Shown here: piece by piece, positions 63,273 to 64,000 of the stretch | Numbering within the stretch: position 1 is the first letter of the stretch | How the letters are laid out: every line of letters begins with the position of its first letter | Made by a program: the position numbers and the translations under genes | Notes under the pieces: generated by a model | What the model saw: only the letters and a program-made list of their open reading frames with translations | Database searches by the model: none | What the model was told of the DNA's origin: nothing | DNA from: Halobacteroidaceae bacterium | Lineage (GTDB): Bacteria; Bacillota; Halanaerobiia; B1SED10-174 | Direction: 5' to 3' | Length of the DNA stretch: 64,000 nt | Assembly: GCA_003551665.1 (NCBI GenBank) | Contig: PUNE01000129.1 | Span: 84,357-148,356 of the forward strand

Positions 63273-64000
63273 GTGCCGTTTATTAATCGTCTCTTTTATG
63301 CCGCGGGAGGAGCTGGTTTTAATCTCCTGGAGAGGGTTCTTACAACCTGGTTAATGTTTTATTACGTTCCTCCCGGGGATGCTGCGCGTAGCCCCCTTGT
63401 GGCAGCAGGAATCTTTGGGTCCATCATGTTTTTTGGCAGAGTAGTAGATGCTATTGCCGACCCCTTAATCAGTAACTGGTCGGACAATTCTCGAGCTTCT
63501 CGAGGGAGGCGCTGGCCCTTTTTGTTCTGGGGGGCCATCCCACTTGTCGGGGTTACCGTGGCCATGTTTTATCCGCCTGTTGAGGGTGAGAGCACGGCCA
63601 ATGTTTTTTTCCTGGCAGCAATGCTGGGGTTGTTTTTCTTCTTTTTCACCTTTTACGTCTGTCCCTATCTGGCCCTTCTCCCGGAAATAGCCCGCAGCAA
63701 GGGTGAAAGGGTTGACCTTACAACCCTCCAGGCAGTCTTTATGCTTGTGGGGACTGCCGTGGCTATGGTGGCTTCCGGTCCCCTGGTGGAGAGGTTTGGT
63801 TTCGTAGCCATGGTCTGGATTATGGGTATTATTGCTCTTATGTTTCTTTACATGCCGGTTTTTGCCGTAAACGAAAGAAAATTTTCCCGGTCAAAACCTG
63901 CTGGGATGAAACTGAGGGAGGCCCTGGTAAAAACCTTTCAAAACAAGGCTTTTCTGCTCTATCTTGTTGGTAATGCTCTTTTCTGGTTTGGTTTTAACAT
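63273..64000 (+). CDS. MFS transporter, GPH (MelB-like) family, cut by the window end
   Basis: About 242 residues are visible from GTG at 63273, 5 bases after GGGGTGA. Strongly hydrophobic, with at least six membrane segments. FGRVVDAIADPLISNWSD and RRWPFLFWGAIP match the MelB/GPH signature (DA-x2-D-P; G-R-R-x-P). Probably a sodium- or proton-driven sugar symporter, but other solutes are possible. The C-terminal half is outside the window. Confidence 0.85.
   Translation, partial: MPFINRLFYAAGGAGFNLLERVLTTWLMFYYVPPGDAARSPLVAAGIFGSIMFFGRVVDAIADPLISNWSDNSRASRGRRWPFLFWGAIPLVGVTVAMFYPPVEGESTANVFFLAAMLGLFFFFFTFYVCPYLALLPEIARSKGERVDLTTLQAVFMLVGTAVAMVASGPLVERFGFVAMVWIMGIIALMFLYMPVFAVNERKFSRSKPAGMKLREALVKTFQNKAFLLYLVGNALFWFGFN

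Noticed and set aside
1..64000. tRNA, rRNA, CRISPR arrays, insertion sequences, prophage genes
   Set aside because: I looked for the usual sequence signs on both strands and saw none. The holin-family protein at 44809 is a YvlD-type membrane protein and not a phage sign.

Overview
The window looks like chromosomal DNA of an anaerobic Bacillota (Firmicutes) of clostridial type with medium GC. The signs are strong AGGAGG-type ribosome sites, many TTG and GTG starts, a gapped LexA-like box before uvrB, bacillithiol genes, ECF transport, CsoR/CopZ/CopA copper handling and a selenium-linked purine catabolic cluster. An Omp85/BamA-like outer-membrane barrel gene (53726-54850) suggests a lineage with two membranes or one that has kept part of that machinery. 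I cannot name the species.

Layout. 1-7.9 kb: a glycosyltransferase, uvrB-uvrA behind a promoter with a LexA-like box, and a membrane S41 peptidase. 8.1-33.3 kb: a nearly continuous plus-strand island of purine/urate/hydantoin breakdown and selenium-dependent molybdenum hydroxylases (ygeY, ygeW, two fold-II PLP enzymes, an XRE-cupin regulator, hyuA, an 8-oxoguanine-type deaminase, ssnA, purine permeases, FAD, Fe-S and Moco subunits, a fused XdhD-type enzyme, preT/preA, adenine deaminase, mocA, yqeB, yqeC). 33.4-36.3 kb: an amino-acid-type ABC transporter. Then come a ROK kinase, a divergent NTPase/methyltransferase pair, xdhC and uvrC. 41.5-45.2 kb: a DUF2089/DUF4097/YvlD-like operon with a consensus promoter over a 13-bp inverted repeat. 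45.2-46.3 kb: a ferredoxin and a methyltransferase. 46.3-51.9 kb (minus strand): an ECF transporter, a Moco-fold membrane protein, MobB and an aminotransferase behind a probable molybdenum-cofactor riboswitch. 52-54.9 kb: two exported proteins. 54.9-58.4 kb: copper operon and RseC. 58.5-63.2 kb: glyA-bshC-bshB1-bshA, then a truncated MFS transporter.

How it fits together. The island imports purines, deaminates them, oxidises them with Moco hydroxylases (XDH-like), opens the rings and handles the ureido/diamino products (HyuA, YgeY, YgeW, PLP enzymes); PreT/PreA add reductive pyrimidine/purine chemistry. MocA, YqeB, YqeC, XdhC and, further away, MobB supply the matured (seleno-)molybdenum cofactor.

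Two observations stand out. First, ssnA is full length (442 codons, as I recall for E. coli SsnA) apart from one in-frame TGA at codon 210. That TGA is followed at the expected distance by a bacterial SECIS-like hairpin, so SsnA may be a selenoprotein. Second, an ECF transporter of unknown substrate is controlled by what looks like a Moco riboswitch plus terminator and is co-transcribed with a Moco-fold protein and MobB, which points to an undescribed cofactor or metal uptake system.
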